Positions 8,723-17,887 of a stretch of DNA of 64,000 nt are shown one piece after another. The position numbers and the translations under genes were made by a program. The first letter of the stretch is position 1. Every line of letters starts with the position of its first letter. The notes beneath the pieces were generated by a model, which saw nothing but the letters and a program-made list of their open reading frames with translations, ran no database searches and was not told the origin of the DNA. Source of the DNA: Acinetobacter dispersus (GTDB lineage: Bacteria > Pseudomonadota > Gammaproteobacteria > Pseudomonadales > Moraxellaceae); contig NZ_CP041970.1 in assembly GCF_009884975.1 (NCBI RefSeq), positions 992,001 to 1,056,000 on the forward strand. Reading direction: 5' to 3'.

Positions 8723-9868
8723 TTAATACAAACTATGTGAATTTTCTTCGATATGTTTGTTGGTGATGACACCCCACATTTTGTAATACGACCAAGAGGT
8801 ATAGATCAAAATGAGAGGAACGAAGATACATGCAGCAACGGTCATTACACCAAGGGTTTTATGACTAGAAACCGCATCCCACATAGTCAAGCTTGAAGTT
8901 GGATCAATGCTTGATGGTAATAAGAATGGGAACAAGGCAAAACCAGCAGTGAGAATTGCACCAACAATCATCAGACTTGTACCGGTAAAACTCACAGCCG
9001 CTTTATGTTTCGCTGCACTGACAATCACCAATAATGCACCTAAGATTGCAGCGATAGGTGCAGCCATGGTGATCGGATATGTTGCATAGTTGTTTAACCA
9101 ACCATGATTGGCATTGGTCACCACATCTTTAGCAAGCGGATTCAGCGCAGCGTTGGTATTGATCGCAGTTGCATAGCTATAACCTGAGATATTGCCAAAG
9201 ACTAACCATGCGCCCGCAGCCAAGAAGCACACAAGGAACACGATTGCCATGATTTGTGTTGCTTTGGCAGAGCGGTTATGTAAATTACCATCGGTACGTA
9301 ACATCAGCCAAGCACCACCATGCGCACATAGCATTGATAAGCTGACGATACCGCAAATCAGTGCAAACGGATTCAATAGTGCGAAGAAGCTACCTGTGTA
9401 TTGCGAACGTAAAGTGTCATCTAAGCTAAATGGTACGCCTAAGAACAAGTTACCGAATGCTACGCCAAACACCAGTGCAGGAACGGCACCACCGATACAT
9501 AGGCCCCAATCCCAAGAGGTTCGCCATTGGGTATTCTCTAATTTAGAGCGATAATCGAAGCCGACAGGTCGCAGGAACAGGGCAAATAGCACCAGTAGTA
9601 AGGCCCAATACATGCCAGAGAAGGCAACTGCATAGACCATTGGCCAAGCAGCAAAGAGTGCACCACCTGCTGTAATAAACCAGACTTGGTTCCCATCCCA
9701 GTGAGGCGCGATGGTATTTATTGCAGCACGGCGTTCAGAGTCAGTTTTACCTACAAATGGCATCAGTGCCATTGAGCCCATATCGAAACCATCGGTAAGT
9801 GCAAAGCCAATCAGTAGTACACCAACGAGCACCCACCAGATAATTTTTAGGAGTTCATATTCGATCAT
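8723..9868 (-). CDS. cydB: cytochrome bd ubiquinol oxidase subunit II
   Basis: A 381-residue polytopic inner-membrane protein that pairs with CydA. It opens with the conserved [20 protein letters not shown] helix and the GFDMG motif (about 27-31), followed by [26 protein letters not shown] sequence. Length matches the family (about 380). Its ATG overlaps the cydA stop by four bases (ATGA), so translation is coupled. It contributes to the structure around the haems but carries none itself. Confidence 0.97.
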   Translation of the reverse strand: MIEYELLKIIWWVLVGVLLIGFALTDGFDMGSMALMPFVGKTDSERRAAINTIAPHWDGNQVWFITAGGALFAAWPMVYAVAFSGMYWALLLVLFALFLRPVGFDYRSKLENTQWRTSWDWGLCIGGAVPALVFGVAFGNLFLGVPFSLDDTLRSQYTGSFFALLNPFALICGIVSLSMLCAHGGAWLMLRTDGNLHNRSAKATQIMAIVFLVCFLAAGAWLVFGNISGYSYATAINTNAALNPLAKDVVTNANHGWLNNYATYPITMAAPIAAILGALLVIVSAAKHKAAVSFTGTSLMIVGAILTAGFALFPFLLPSSIDPTSSLTMWDAVSSHKTLGVMTVAACIFVPLILIYTSWSYYKMWGVITNKHIEENSHSLY

Positions 9869-11442
9869 GATTGAGCCTCCCCAGTTTTTGCTTCTAGTTT
9901 TTCAAAATGATATTTACCAGTATGTAAAGAACTTGGACCTAAACGAGCAAATTTGATCATTAAGTACATTTCAATAATCAGCAGTACGGTATAGAACGCT
10001 GCAAGCGCAATAATCGAGCCCCACACATCACCAGCGCTTACGCTTGATGCAGAGAGGTGTGTTGGTAAGATTTCACCAATCGACCATGGCTGACGACCAC
10101 CTTCAGCTACATACCAACCTGTTTGAGCTGCAATCCATGGGAGAGGGAGAGCAAACAAAGCAAATTTGAGTAACCAAGGTTTATCTTCGGCATTACGTTT
10201 TGCCACAGCCCAAGTCGCGAACAAGAATAACAACAGCATGAGGAAGCCAGAAGCAACCATGGCACGGAAAGAGAAGAACAGTGCCGCTACGTTTGGAATG
10301 GTATCTTTAGTTGCAGCTTGGATGTGTTCTTCAGTCGCATCAACCACATTTGGAGAATATTTTTTCAAAAGTAGGCCATAGCCTAAGTCTTTTTGATTTT
10401 TCTCAAATGAAGCTAACAATTCTGGAGAGCGATCACCTGCACGCAGTTTTTCTAACTCGCTATAGGCTGCCATACCGTTACGGATACGCACTTCATGCTC
10501 TTTCATCAAGTCACGCAAACCCGTCACTTCTTTATCGGTAGAACGTGTTGCAATAATCCCCATCACATAAGGAATTTTAATTGCATAGTCGGTCCGCATT
10601 TCCTGCTGATTTGGGAGGCCAAATAAGGTGAATGCTGCAGGTGCAGGTTCGGTATGCCATTCTGCTTCGATTGCAGCAAGTTTGGTTTTTTGAACATCAC
10701 CCAACTCATAACCTGATTCATCACCAAGAAGAATCACAGATAAAGTTGACGCTAAACCGAAGATTGCAGCGATGGCGAATGAGCGACGCGCAAAAGGTAA
10801 ATCACGTTTCTTTAATAAGTAATAGCTTGAGATGGCAAGTACAAAGATTGCACCAGTGACATAACCTGCAGAAACTGTGTGTACAAATTTTACTTGTGCC
10901 ACAGGGTTAAAGATCAGTGCACCAAAATCCACCAGTTCCATACGCATGGTTTCATAGTTAAATGCAGCACCGACAGGGTTTTGCATCCAACCGTTGGCGA
11001 TGAGAATCCACAAGGCTGACATATTCGAGCCAATCGCCACCAACCAAGTCACACCTAAGTGCTGTACTTTCGATAGACGATCCCAACCAAAAAAGAATAA
11101 ACCAATAAAGGTGGATTCTAGGAAGAAAGCCATCAAGCCTTCAATTGCAAGCGGTGCCCCGAAAATATCGCCTACATAGTGAGAATAATAAGCCCAGTTG
11201 GTACCGAACTGGAATTCCATAGTCAGACCAGTGGTTACGCCTAAGGCAAAGTTAATCCCGAAGAGTTTCCCCCAGAATTTAGTCATATCTTTATAAATTT
11301 CTTTACCAGAAATCACATAGGTGGTTTCCATGATGGCGAGAATAAAAGCTAGACCTAAAGTTAGAGGGACGAAAAGAAAGTGATACATTGCGGTCATTGC
11401 AAATTGGAACCGCGAAAGATCGACCACGCTTTCAGAAATCAT
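9865..11442 (-). CDS. cydA: cytochrome bd ubiquinol oxidase subunit I
   Basis: The catalytic subunit, 525 residues. It oxidises ubiquinol and reduces O2 to water with high affinity. Visible ligands are His21 (haem d/b595), His188 in FVHTVSAGY and Met395 (haem b558 axial ligands), and GRQPW at about 449-453. The periplasmic Q-loop (about 245-380) is long, as in the E. coli type. ATG 11442 has AGGAG 8 bases upstream and shares one base with the cydP stop (TGATG); an in-frame TTG one codon earlier is less likely. Confidence 0.97.
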   Translation of the reverse strand: MISESVVDLSRFQFAMTAMYHFLFVPLTLGLAFILAIMETTYVISGKEIYKDMTKFWGKLFGINFALGVTTGLTMEFQFGTNWAYYSHYVGDIFGAPLAIEGLMAFFLESTFIGLFFFGWDRLSKVQHLGVTWLVAIGSNMSALWILIANGWMQNPVGAAFNYETMRMELVDFGALIFNPVAQVKFVHTVSAGYVTGAIFVLAISSYYLLKKRDLPFARRSFAIAAIFGLASTLSVILLGDESGYELGDVQKTKLAAIEAEWHTEPAPAAFTLFGLPNQQEMRTDYAIKIPYVMGIIATRSTDKEVTGLRDLMKEHEVRIRNGMAAYSELEKLRAGDRSPELLASFEKNQKDLGYGLLLKKYSPNVVDATEEHIQAATKDTIPNVAALFFSFRAMVASGFLMLLLFLFATWAVAKRNAEDKPWLLKFALFALPLPWIAAQTGWYVAEGGRQPWSIGEILPTHLSASSVSAGDVWGSIIALAAFYTVLLIIEMYLMIKFARLGPSSLHTGKYHFEKLEAKTGEAQS

Positions 11443-11633
11443 CAACGTGTCTCCTGAGTTTTGGACATGTCACCAGCAATACGCTCGGCAACTTCATTGT
11501 TAAAATCTTTTGGAATCGTTGGCGCATCAAACCAGATGTGTTTAATCACCAAGAGAAGTACAACTTTAATAATAAGAATAATCGTGATTTCTCTGATGAG
11601 TCGCCGATTTGGATCTTGAGAACTCGTGTTCAT
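11442..11633 (-). CDS. cydP: cytochrome oxidase putative small subunit CydP
   Basis: A 63-residue protein with one TM helix (about 17-36: [20 protein letters not shown]) and a short polar C-terminal tail. This is the pattern of CydP, a small protein encoded next to bd oxidases in Neisseria, Acinetobacter and relatives. It is the first gene of the cyd operon. Start 11633 (MNTSS) is preferred over 11648 because GAGG lies 9 bases ahead of it and overlaps the alternative start. Confidence 0.8.
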   Translation of the reverse strand: MNTSSQDPNRRLIREITIILIIKVVLLLVIKHIWFDAPTIPKDFNNEVAERIAGDMSKTQETR

Positions 11634-12186
11634 AGAACCTAGCCTCATATTTAAAGAAGATGTAAAACATTATTAAATAAAATTCATTGAAAATAAACCT
11701 TTAGAATTTTTAAATAATATAAAATAAAATAATTGTTTTAAATCAATGTGATGCAATGTTTTTGTTGAAATATTTAAAATATTTATTTTAACCAACTAAA
11801 ATAATATGAATTAATTTTAAAACCTGATCAAAATGGTTGTATTTATATTTTTAAATCTGATTAAAAAGATAAGGTTTATACTGAATTAAATAAATATTAA
11901 ACCAACTAAAACAGTATGAATATAAAATTAATAATAGATACAGTGACTTATCGTTTTAATTACATAATTAAATAATTCTTACAATGAAGTCTCTACAAAA
12001 CCTAGTGTATAGGTAGAGATTATTCTAAAAAATGTGATAGGTATCACTGTTGTGTTTTTTGTGCCAGTGAGATCATGAAAACAACAAGAAGGGAAGAGCT
12101 AAATTCAAAACTTTTGCAGGATATATTTGTAATAAAATGTAAAAATTACTGTTTTTCACTACTCAATCGCAATTTTGAGACAAAAA
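11634..12186. other. long AT-rich upstream region of the cyd operon
   Basis: About 550 bases without a convincing gene. It must contain the promoter of cydP-cydA-cydB-cydX-ybgE. It holds the direct repeat listed separately and a weak FNR-like half-palindrome (TTGTT-N4-ATCAA, 11733-11746) that I do not trust. No terminator for the YqiJ-like gene's convergent side is evident. Confidence 0.6.
11791..11921 (+). repeat. imperfect 21-bp direct repeat, 110 bp apart
   Basis: 11791-11811 and 11901-11921 share ACCAACTAAAA-N3-TATGAAT (19 of 21 identical). The period is exactly 110 bp. Both copies lie upstream of the cyd operon in otherwise low-complexity AT-rich DNA. Confidence 0.75.
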
Positions 12187-12810
12187 TCAGTCTGGTGCGA
12201 ATAAGTTATTTGAGAGAGATATTTTTTTCGCCAGATAGTGTGAGTTTGATTTTTGGCTAATTAACAACACTTGGGACTGTAATTCCAATTCACCGTACTC
12301 AGGTTCAACTTGTACATAATAGAGTTGTCCGAATTCATCACGCACACGCGCCTGAGCTGAGAAACCAGGGCGTGCATTTCCAGTTGAGATTGTGGCTAAA
12401 CGGCCAACCAAATTGGTATGTGTATGAGTGACTTTGGGTTTGATCACCTGATCTAGGCAATGAATCATAAATACGGTAAAGAAAATATCGATGATCAATG
12501 CTGGAACAAATAAATAGTAAGGTGAAATGAAGTAGTGCTGCAAAGCAAAGAACGAGAGTTCCAGAAAATAGCCTGCAAAACTAAAATTAATCAGTAAAAA
12601 AACAAAGATCAGGTATTTAGAAAATTTCACGTCGAGTAGAGGTGAATTCAGTAACCAATCTGGGGTGAGCTTTTGAACCAATTGACTCGGTCGTAAGCCA
12701 ATGACAATCCCGATGGTTTCTGCAATGCTGAGCACAATTAAAGCCACGACACTCATATGAAATGGCATCAGATAGTAATTGAGGAAAAACTCAGTCATCG
12801 CAGAATTCAT
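12187..12810 (-). CDS. OB-fold membrane protein, YqiJ-like (DUF1449)
   Basis: A 207-residue protein with an N-terminal signal-anchor (about 16-38), two further TM helices (about 65-88 and 92-118) and a C-terminal OB-fold domain. The OB-fold contains GRLATISTGNARPGFSAQAR and the Y-x-V-x-VEPE strand, the signature of YqiJ. In enterobacteria YqiJ pairs with the flotillin YqiK; no flotillin gene is visible here. Instead it follows the Rieske and PfkB genes on the same strand. Membrane organisation is the likely theme, but the role is unproven. Confidence 0.8.
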   Translation of the reverse strand: MNSAMTEFFLNYYLMPFHMSVVALIVLSIAETIGIVIGLRPSQLVQKLTPDWLLNSPLLDVKFSKYLIFVFLLINFSFAGYFLELSFFALQHYFISPYYLFVPALIIDIFFTVFMIHCLDQVIKPKVTHTHTNLVGRLATISTGNARPGFSAQARVRDEFGQLYYVQVEPEYGELELQSQVLLISQKSNSHYLAKKISLSNNLFAPD

Positions 12811-12820
12811 GATCTAGGGC

Positions 12821-13141
12821 TTAATCAATATAGATACCACCATCTGAGTGGACTTCCAAATTTACTTTCTCAAGGAATTCACCTAGACATGGGCCTGAAA
12901 TACATTCACCCGTTTCGACTAAAAACAGTGCACCATGAGTAGAACATTGAATATATTCTTTATCTTGGTCCAAGAACTGATTTTCTAAATACTCAAGTTC
13001 AGTTTGCAAGTGTGGGCAAACATTTTGATAGGCATAGAAGCTGCCATCTTTTTGAGTAATAAAAATCGTGGTCCCTTTCATGGTGTCGTATGCACGAGAC
13101 TCACGCTCAGGGACTTCTTCAGTCATGCAAATCTTTTCCAT
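12821..13141 (-). CDS. Rieske [2Fe-2S] domain protein
   Basis: A 106-residue soluble Rieske ferredoxin-like protein. The two cluster-binding boxes are C-P-H (in QNVCPHLQTEL) and C-S-T-H (in YIQCSTHGALF), separated by 21 residues, a little more than the usual 15-17. No TM anchor is seen, so it may donate electrons to an oxygenase or be an NirD-like partner. Start 13141 overlaps the stop of the PfkB gene region and leaves AGGAA in a workable place; an upstream in-frame start at 13180 would overlap that gene by 38 bases. Confidence 0.85.
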   Translation of the reverse strand: MEKICMTEEVPERESRAYDTMKGTTIFITQKDGSFYAYQNVCPHLQTELEYLENQFLDQDKEYIQCSTHGALFLVETGECISGPCLGEFLEKVNLEVHSDGGIYID

Positions 13142-13142
13142 G

Positions 13143-14165
13143 TTATGCACATTCCTGTTGAGCTTTCTGGAATTGTTCAAAGAGTTTAGCGTAATTGTCT
13201 ACGCTTAAACGTGGTCCATATTGAGCAACCACTTCACTTGAGATCAAAATAGCAAGTTGTGCCGCTGCTTCCAAGCTTAAACCAGCATTGATTGCATATA
13301 AAAATGCACCAGAGAATGCATCGCCAGCACCATTGGTATCTACGGCTTCAACTGCACGACCATTAACATGGAAGTGGTGTACTTGATCAACAATCACAGC
13401 ACCTTTTGCACCTTGTGTAATCACAATATGTTGATTTTTTAATTTTAGGCTTTCAATTGCAGCATCAAGATTGTCTGTTTCGGTAAACATGAGCGCTTCT
13501 TGCTCATTACAGAATAACAGATCTACCCCATCATCTAAGAGTTCGACCAAACCCTGACGTGCATATTGCACCATTGCAGGATCGGAGAGTGATAATGCAA
13601 TTTTAACGCCGTGTGCTTTAGCCAGTTCACGTGCCTGTTTAACTGCAACACGTGCGGTATCGCTGGTTGATAAGTAACCTTCGATATACAGCCATTTTGC
13701 GGTTTTAAGCGGTTCAAAGTCGATTTGTTCGTCGGATAATTCAGCGGTAATACCAAGATAGGTTTGCATGGTACGTTCTGAATCTGGGCTGATCAGAACC
13801 ATACAAGTACCTGTAACACCTTCACTGATTGATTGTGTTGTGGTTGTAATGCCAGCTTCGTTTAAGCCATCGAGATAAATGCGACCGAGTTCATCATTAC
13901 CTACACGACAGCCATAAAATGCAGTACCACCTAAGGCGCTAAAAGCAACGGTTGTATTCGCTGCTGAACCACCACTTGCTTGGCCCTTGTAGCTTTGAGT
14001 ATCTTGTAATTTTTGATATAAATTTGCCTGTGTTTCACCATCGGCCAAATGCATTGTGCCTTTTGGCAATCCCTGTTGCGTTAGAAACTCATTTGAAACC
14101 TTAAATTCTTGGTCAATGAGTGCATTACCAATTGCAAAAAGATCAACAGTTGCCATGTTTGTCAT
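13143..14165 (-). CDS. PfkB-family carbohydrate/nucleoside kinase (adenosine kinase-like)
   Basis: A 340-residue ribokinase-superfamily protein. PfkB signature 1 is represented by GGSAANT (about 65-71) and signature 2 by DTNGAGDAFSG (about 276-286), with the catalytic Asp in the GAGD anion hole. Close homologues in this group are annotated as adenosine kinases; the substrate cannot be proved from sequence. Starts at 14165 (MTNM) and 14156 (MATV) are both possible, as neither has a strong ribosome site. It is the first gene of a likely operon with the Rieske and YqiJ-like genes. Confidence 0.88.
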   Translation of the reverse strand: MTNMATVDLFAIGNALIDQEFKVSNEFLTQQGLPKGTMHLADGETQANLYQKLQDTQSYKGQASGGSAANTTVAFSALGGTAFYGCRVGNDELGRIYLDGLNEAGITTTTQSISEGVTGTCMVLISPDSERTMQTYLGITAELSDEQIDFEPLKTAKWLYIEGYLSTSDTARVAVKQARELAKAHGVKIALSLSDPAMVQYARQGLVELLDDGVDLLFCNEQEALMFTETDNLDAAIESLKLKNQHIVITQGAKGAVIVDQVHHFHVNGRAVEAVDTNGAGDAFSGAFLYAINAGLSLEAAAQLAILISSEVVAQYGPRLSVDNYAKLFEQFQKAQQECA

Positions 14166-14310
14166 CACAGTAAAAATCAAAAAGCAAAGTTTACACTAAT
14201 GCTCAGGAATACAGTAGTTTGTTGAAAGAAATCCATCTTATTTATTCTAAAAACCAAAGATATACAACAAAAAAGGACAATAACAAGAATTAAATAAGAT
14301 GGGCTTGTTT

Positions 14311-14325
14311 TGATAATAATTCTCA
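14311..14325. promoter_or_regulatory. Fur-like box upstream of a GNAT gene
   Basis: TGATAAT-A-ATTCTCA is a 7-1-7 inverted repeat with one mismatch, ending 24 bases before the GTG start at 14350. Confidence 0.62.
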
Positions 14326-14349
14326 ATTAGTAATAGGGTTTAAGAATTC

Positions 14350-14799
14350 GTGGAAGACATTTTATTGAGAGCAGAACGTATTTATCATTTACCGCCAGAG
14401 CTGGATTTGTTGATTGAGTTTGCCCAGCAAGAGGATTTTCTTTTTCTACAACGTTTAAAACAAGATTTTCAAACAGGTCGAAATCGTTTTGATCAAGTTG
14501 GAGAGGCTCTATTTGCTGTATATGTAAAAAATCATTTGATTGCGATAGGTGGACTCAATCAAGATCCTTTTGATTACGCAAATAAAGTGGGTCGTTTACG
14601 CCGTTTCTATATTCATCCAGATTATCGTCGAAAAAGAATCGGAACTTACTTATTGATGCATATCGAACGATATGCGCAAGCCTATTTTGAAAGGCTTCAT
14701 TTGTTTACTGATACCGAGGAAGCCGCTTTTTTCTATCAAAGTATGGGGTATGAACGGATAAACTGGGCACATACTAATTTTCGAAAAGTTTTTGAATAA
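14350..14799 (+). CDS. GNAT family N-acetyltransferase
   Basis: A 149-residue single-domain acetyltransferase. The acetyl-CoA binding motif A is IHPDYRRKRIGTYLL (about 92-106, Q/R-x-x-G-x-G/A type), and the C-terminal motif B is FFYQSMGYER (about 128-137). The acceptor is unknown. The start is GTG, with only a weak upstream purine stretch. The Fur-like box directly ahead suggests expression under iron limitation, which would be unusual for a generic GNAT. It reads away from the PfkB gene. Confidence 0.85.
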   Translation: MEDILLRAERIYHLPPELDLLIEFAQQEDFLFLQRLKQDFQTGRNRFDQVGEALFAVYVKNHLIAIGGLNQDPFDYANKVGRLRRFYIHPDYRRKRIGTYLLMHIERYAQAYFERLHLFTDTEEAAFFYQSMGYERINWAHTNFRKVFE

Positions 14800-14927
14800 A
14801 GTGTGTTTTGATTAGCCGCTGCATTTTTCTACAAAAACATAGTAATTTACATGGATATCCATACGTATTCTTCGGTAGACTCTCTATAATCAATTGTAAT
14901 GATTTAAATAGATAAATTGGAGATCAC

Positions 14928-17867
14928 ATGACTGTCGATGTTACTGAAAGCATTAATCAAACGACTCATCCCGCGTTTCAGCTATTACGTCAACACCATG
15001 TAGAAGCACTCGATATTCAAGTTTCAGAATATAAGCACAAAGTGACTGGTGCAGTTCACTACCATTTGGCCACAACGCATGATGAAAATGTGTTCTTGGT
15101 GGCATTTAGAACTCAGCCGATGGATTCCAAAGGTGCTGCACATATTTTAGAACATACGGCACTCTGCGGTTCTGAAAAGTTCCCTGTACGTGATCCTTTC
15201 TTTTTAATGATCCGCCGTTCATTGAATACATTTATGAATGCATTCACAGCAGCGGATTGGACGGCTTATCCATTTGCAACACAGAACAAAAAGGACTTTC
15301 AAAACCTATTGTCGGTGTATTTAGATGCTGCCTTTGCCGCGAATTTAAACCCTTTGGATTTTGCGCAAGAAGGTATTCGTATTGAGCTGGAAAATGATCA
15401 AGCGGTTTATAAAGGTGTGGTGTTTAATGAAATGAAAGGAGCAATGAGCTCTCCTTCAGATCAGTTATATCATCAACTGGCGCATCATTTATTCCCAGAA
15501 ACGACCTATCACTACAACTCTGGTGGTGATCCTAAAGATATTCCTGACCTAAGCTATGAGCAATTGGTGGATTTCTATAAAGTTCACTATCACCCAAGCA
15601 ATGCTGTATTCGTGACCTTTGGCAATCAAAGTGCATACGACTTGCAAGAGCAATTTGAGAAACTAGCTCTGCATAAGTTTTCTCAAGGAACAACTTTATA
15701 TTCAAAACCAGAAAAGCGTTTAACTGCACCTGTAGAAGTGACTGAAAGCTATGCGGTTGATAGTGAAGATCTGAAAGATAAGACTTACCATGTCATGTCG
15801 TGGTTATTACCTGAAACCAGTGATACTAAATTACGTCTAGGTATGCGTTTGGTTGAGGGAATTCTATTAGAAAACTCTGCTTCACCTTTACGCCATTATT
15901 TAGAAACTTGTGGTTATGCACAATCAACAGGTCCTTTAATGGGTGTTGATGACAGCAACTTTGAAATGACTTTCTATTGTGGTGTTCAAGGTTCTAATGC
16001 TGAACATGCAGAAACATTTAAAAATGGCATTCTCGATATTCTGAAAGATGTTGCTTCTAAGCCAGTAGATACTGATTTTGTCGATGCCATTCTTCATCAA
16101 ATTGAATTACATCAACGTGAAATCAATGGTGATGGTACACCGTATGGTCTCAGTCTGATTCTGAATGGGTTAGGTAGTGCGATTCATCACAGTGATCCAG
16201 TTCATGTCTGGGATGTGGACTCTGCGATTGAGCAGGTGAAAGAAGAGTTAAAAGACCCAATGTGGTTATCAAACTTAATTCAAACTCACTTGTTGGATAA
16301 TCCACACCGTGTACAAATGACTTTGGTACCTGACGCAACCAAATCAGTGAAAGAACAACAGGCTGAACAAGCACGTTTGGCTGAGATTACAGCTCATCTC
16401 ACTGATGCGCAGAAAGTTGAAATCCAAGAAAAAACGGCTGCATTAAAGCAACGCCAAGACACACCAGATGATCTTGAGTTGTTACCAAAAGTTGGTTTGG
16501 AAGATGTGCCTGCTGAACTGCAAATTGTGCAAGGTCAACTACGTGAAATTATTTGCAATGGTTTAGATACACCATTGAATCTATATCATGCAGGAACCAA
16601 TGGTATTTACTACCAACAAGTGTTGATTCAGATTCCAGATGAAATCGTACAATCTCCATACTTCAATTTACTTTCAATTCTAATGGGAGAAGTTGGTGCA
16701 GGTGAGTATGATTATTTGGAATTCCAGCAAATCCAAACCGCAGTAAGTGGTGGTTTAGGTATGGGGGCATCATTGCGCAGTAAGGTCGATGATAAAGACC
16801 GTATCAGTGCATGGCTGACTTTAACGACCAAATCACTGACGCAAAAACTAGATGCCATTCAATTATTAAAATTGGCATTTGAGCAACTTCGTTTTGATGA
16901 AAAAGACCGCATTATCGAGTTATTACAGCAACGTAAAACGCGTTGGCAGTCACGTTTGTCTGGTTCTGGTCATAGTTATGCGATGCAAGCGGCTTCACGT
17001 CAAATGAGTGCACTTGCGCGCCGTGATTATCACAATACGGGTTTAGGTGCATTGAACTGGCTCAGTGACTTGGTTGCGAAAATTGATCAAGATGATAGCG
17101 CTTATCAAGCATTGATTACTGAATTACAGTCGATTCATCGTAAGTTGCTGCAAGCACCTAAACAATTCTTGTTAGTATGTGAAGAACATCAATCTGATCG
17201 TTTGGTTGAAGAAGTGCAAAAAGTTTGGGATAAGCTGGTTGTTGATAAAGCACCTGTTATTTTAACGCAAGTAGAACAGGTCAATACCAACGACGATGAA
17301 GCATGGTTGATTCAAGCCAATGTCCAATTCTGTTCATCTGCTTATCAAGCAGTCGATGTCGCGCATCCTGATGCAGCACCTTTAATGGTATTGGCTGCTT
17401 ATTTGCGTAACGGCTTCTTACACAGTGCGATTCGTGAAAAAGGCGGCGCATATGGTGGTGGAGCTAGCTATGATGGCAATGCGTGTTCGTTCCGTTTCTA
17501 TAGCTATCGTGATCCGCGTTTAGCAGAAACATTTAATGATTTTGAAGCTAGTGTGCAATGGTTATTGAATACCGAACAACAGCCACATCAACTTGAGGAA
17601 GCAATTTTAGGTTTAGTGGCAGGTATGGATAAACCAGGTTCACCGGCTGGGGAAGCAATTACCGCATGTTATGCCTTGTTACACGCACGCACACCAAAAT
17701 TCCGTAAAATTTTACGTGAGCGTTTACTCAACGTGAACTTGGATGATTTACAGCGTGTTGCGAAGCAATATCTATTGGCTCAAAAACCTGTGAAAGCCGT
17801 GGTTGCGCCATTTGCGAAACGTGAAGAATTGCAGAAACTTGGATTTAGTATTCAGCAAGTCAATTAA
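14928..17867 (+). CDS. M16C zinc metallopeptidase (PreP/falcilysin-like)
   Basis: A 979-residue protein of the presequence-protease type, which forms a closed clamshell around unfolded peptides. The inverted zinc motif H-x-x-E-H is His72, Glu75 and His76 (AHILEHTALCGS), and the distal Glu ligand is Glu168 in VFNEMKG. The four-domain length (about 970-1000) is typical. The C-terminal half keeps the REKGGAYGGGASY segment that closes on substrate. No signal peptide is visible, so it is likely cytoplasmic. The start has GGAG about 8 bases upstream. pldA follows after 20 bases. Confidence 0.93.
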   Translation: MTVDVTESINQTTHPAFQLLRQHHVEALDIQVSEYKHKVTGAVHYHLATTHDENVFLVAFRTQPMDSKGAAHILEHTALCGSEKFPVRDPFFLMIRRSLNTFMNAFTAADWTAYPFATQNKKDFQNLLSVYLDAAFAANLNPLDFAQEGIRIELENDQAVYKGVVFNEMKGAMSSPSDQLYHQLAHHLFPETTYHYNSGGDPKDIPDLSYEQLVDFYKVHYHPSNAVFVTFGNQSAYDLQEQFEKLALHKFSQGTTLYSKPEKRLTAPVEVTESYAVDSEDLKDKTYHVMSWLLPETSDTKLRLGMRLVEGILLENSASPLRHYLETCGYAQSTGPLMGVDDSNFEMTFYCGVQGSNAEHAETFKNGILDILKDVASKPVDTDFVDAILHQIELHQREINGDGTPYGLSLILNGLGSAIHHSDPVHVWDVDSAIEQVKEELKDPMWLSNLIQTHLLDNPHRVQMTLVPDATKSVKEQQAEQARLAEITAHLTDAQKVEIQEKTAALKQRQDTPDDLELLPKVGLEDVPAELQIVQGQLREIICNGLDTPLNLYHAGTNGIYYQQVLIQIPDEIVQSPYFNLLSILMGEVGAGEYDYLEFQQIQTAVSGGLGMGASLRSKVDDKDRISAWLTLTTKSLTQKLDAIQLLKLAFEQLRFDEKDRIIELLQQRKTRWQSRLSGSGHSYAMQAASRQMSALARRDYHNTGLGALNWLSDLVAKIDQDDSAYQALITELQSIHRKLLQAPKQFLLVCEEHQSDRLVEEVQKVWDKLVVDKAPVILTQVEQVNTNDDEAWLIQANVQFCSSAYQAVDVAHPDAAPLMVLAAYLRNGFLHSAIREKGGAYGGGASYDGNACSFRFYSYRDPRLAETFNDFEASVQWLLNTEQQPHQLEEAILGLVAGMDKPGSPAGEAITACYALLHARTPKFRKILRERLLNVNLDDLQRVAKQYLLAQKPVKAVVAPFAKREELQKLGFSIQQVN

Positions 17868-17887
17868 AATAAAAATTGGAGAAATCT

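Noticed and set aside
11733..11746. FNR/ANR-like site TTGTT-N4-ATCAA upstream of the cyd operon
   Set aside because: One half-site is mismatched, the region is so AT-rich that such a match is expected by chance, and the organism type is a strict aerobe.
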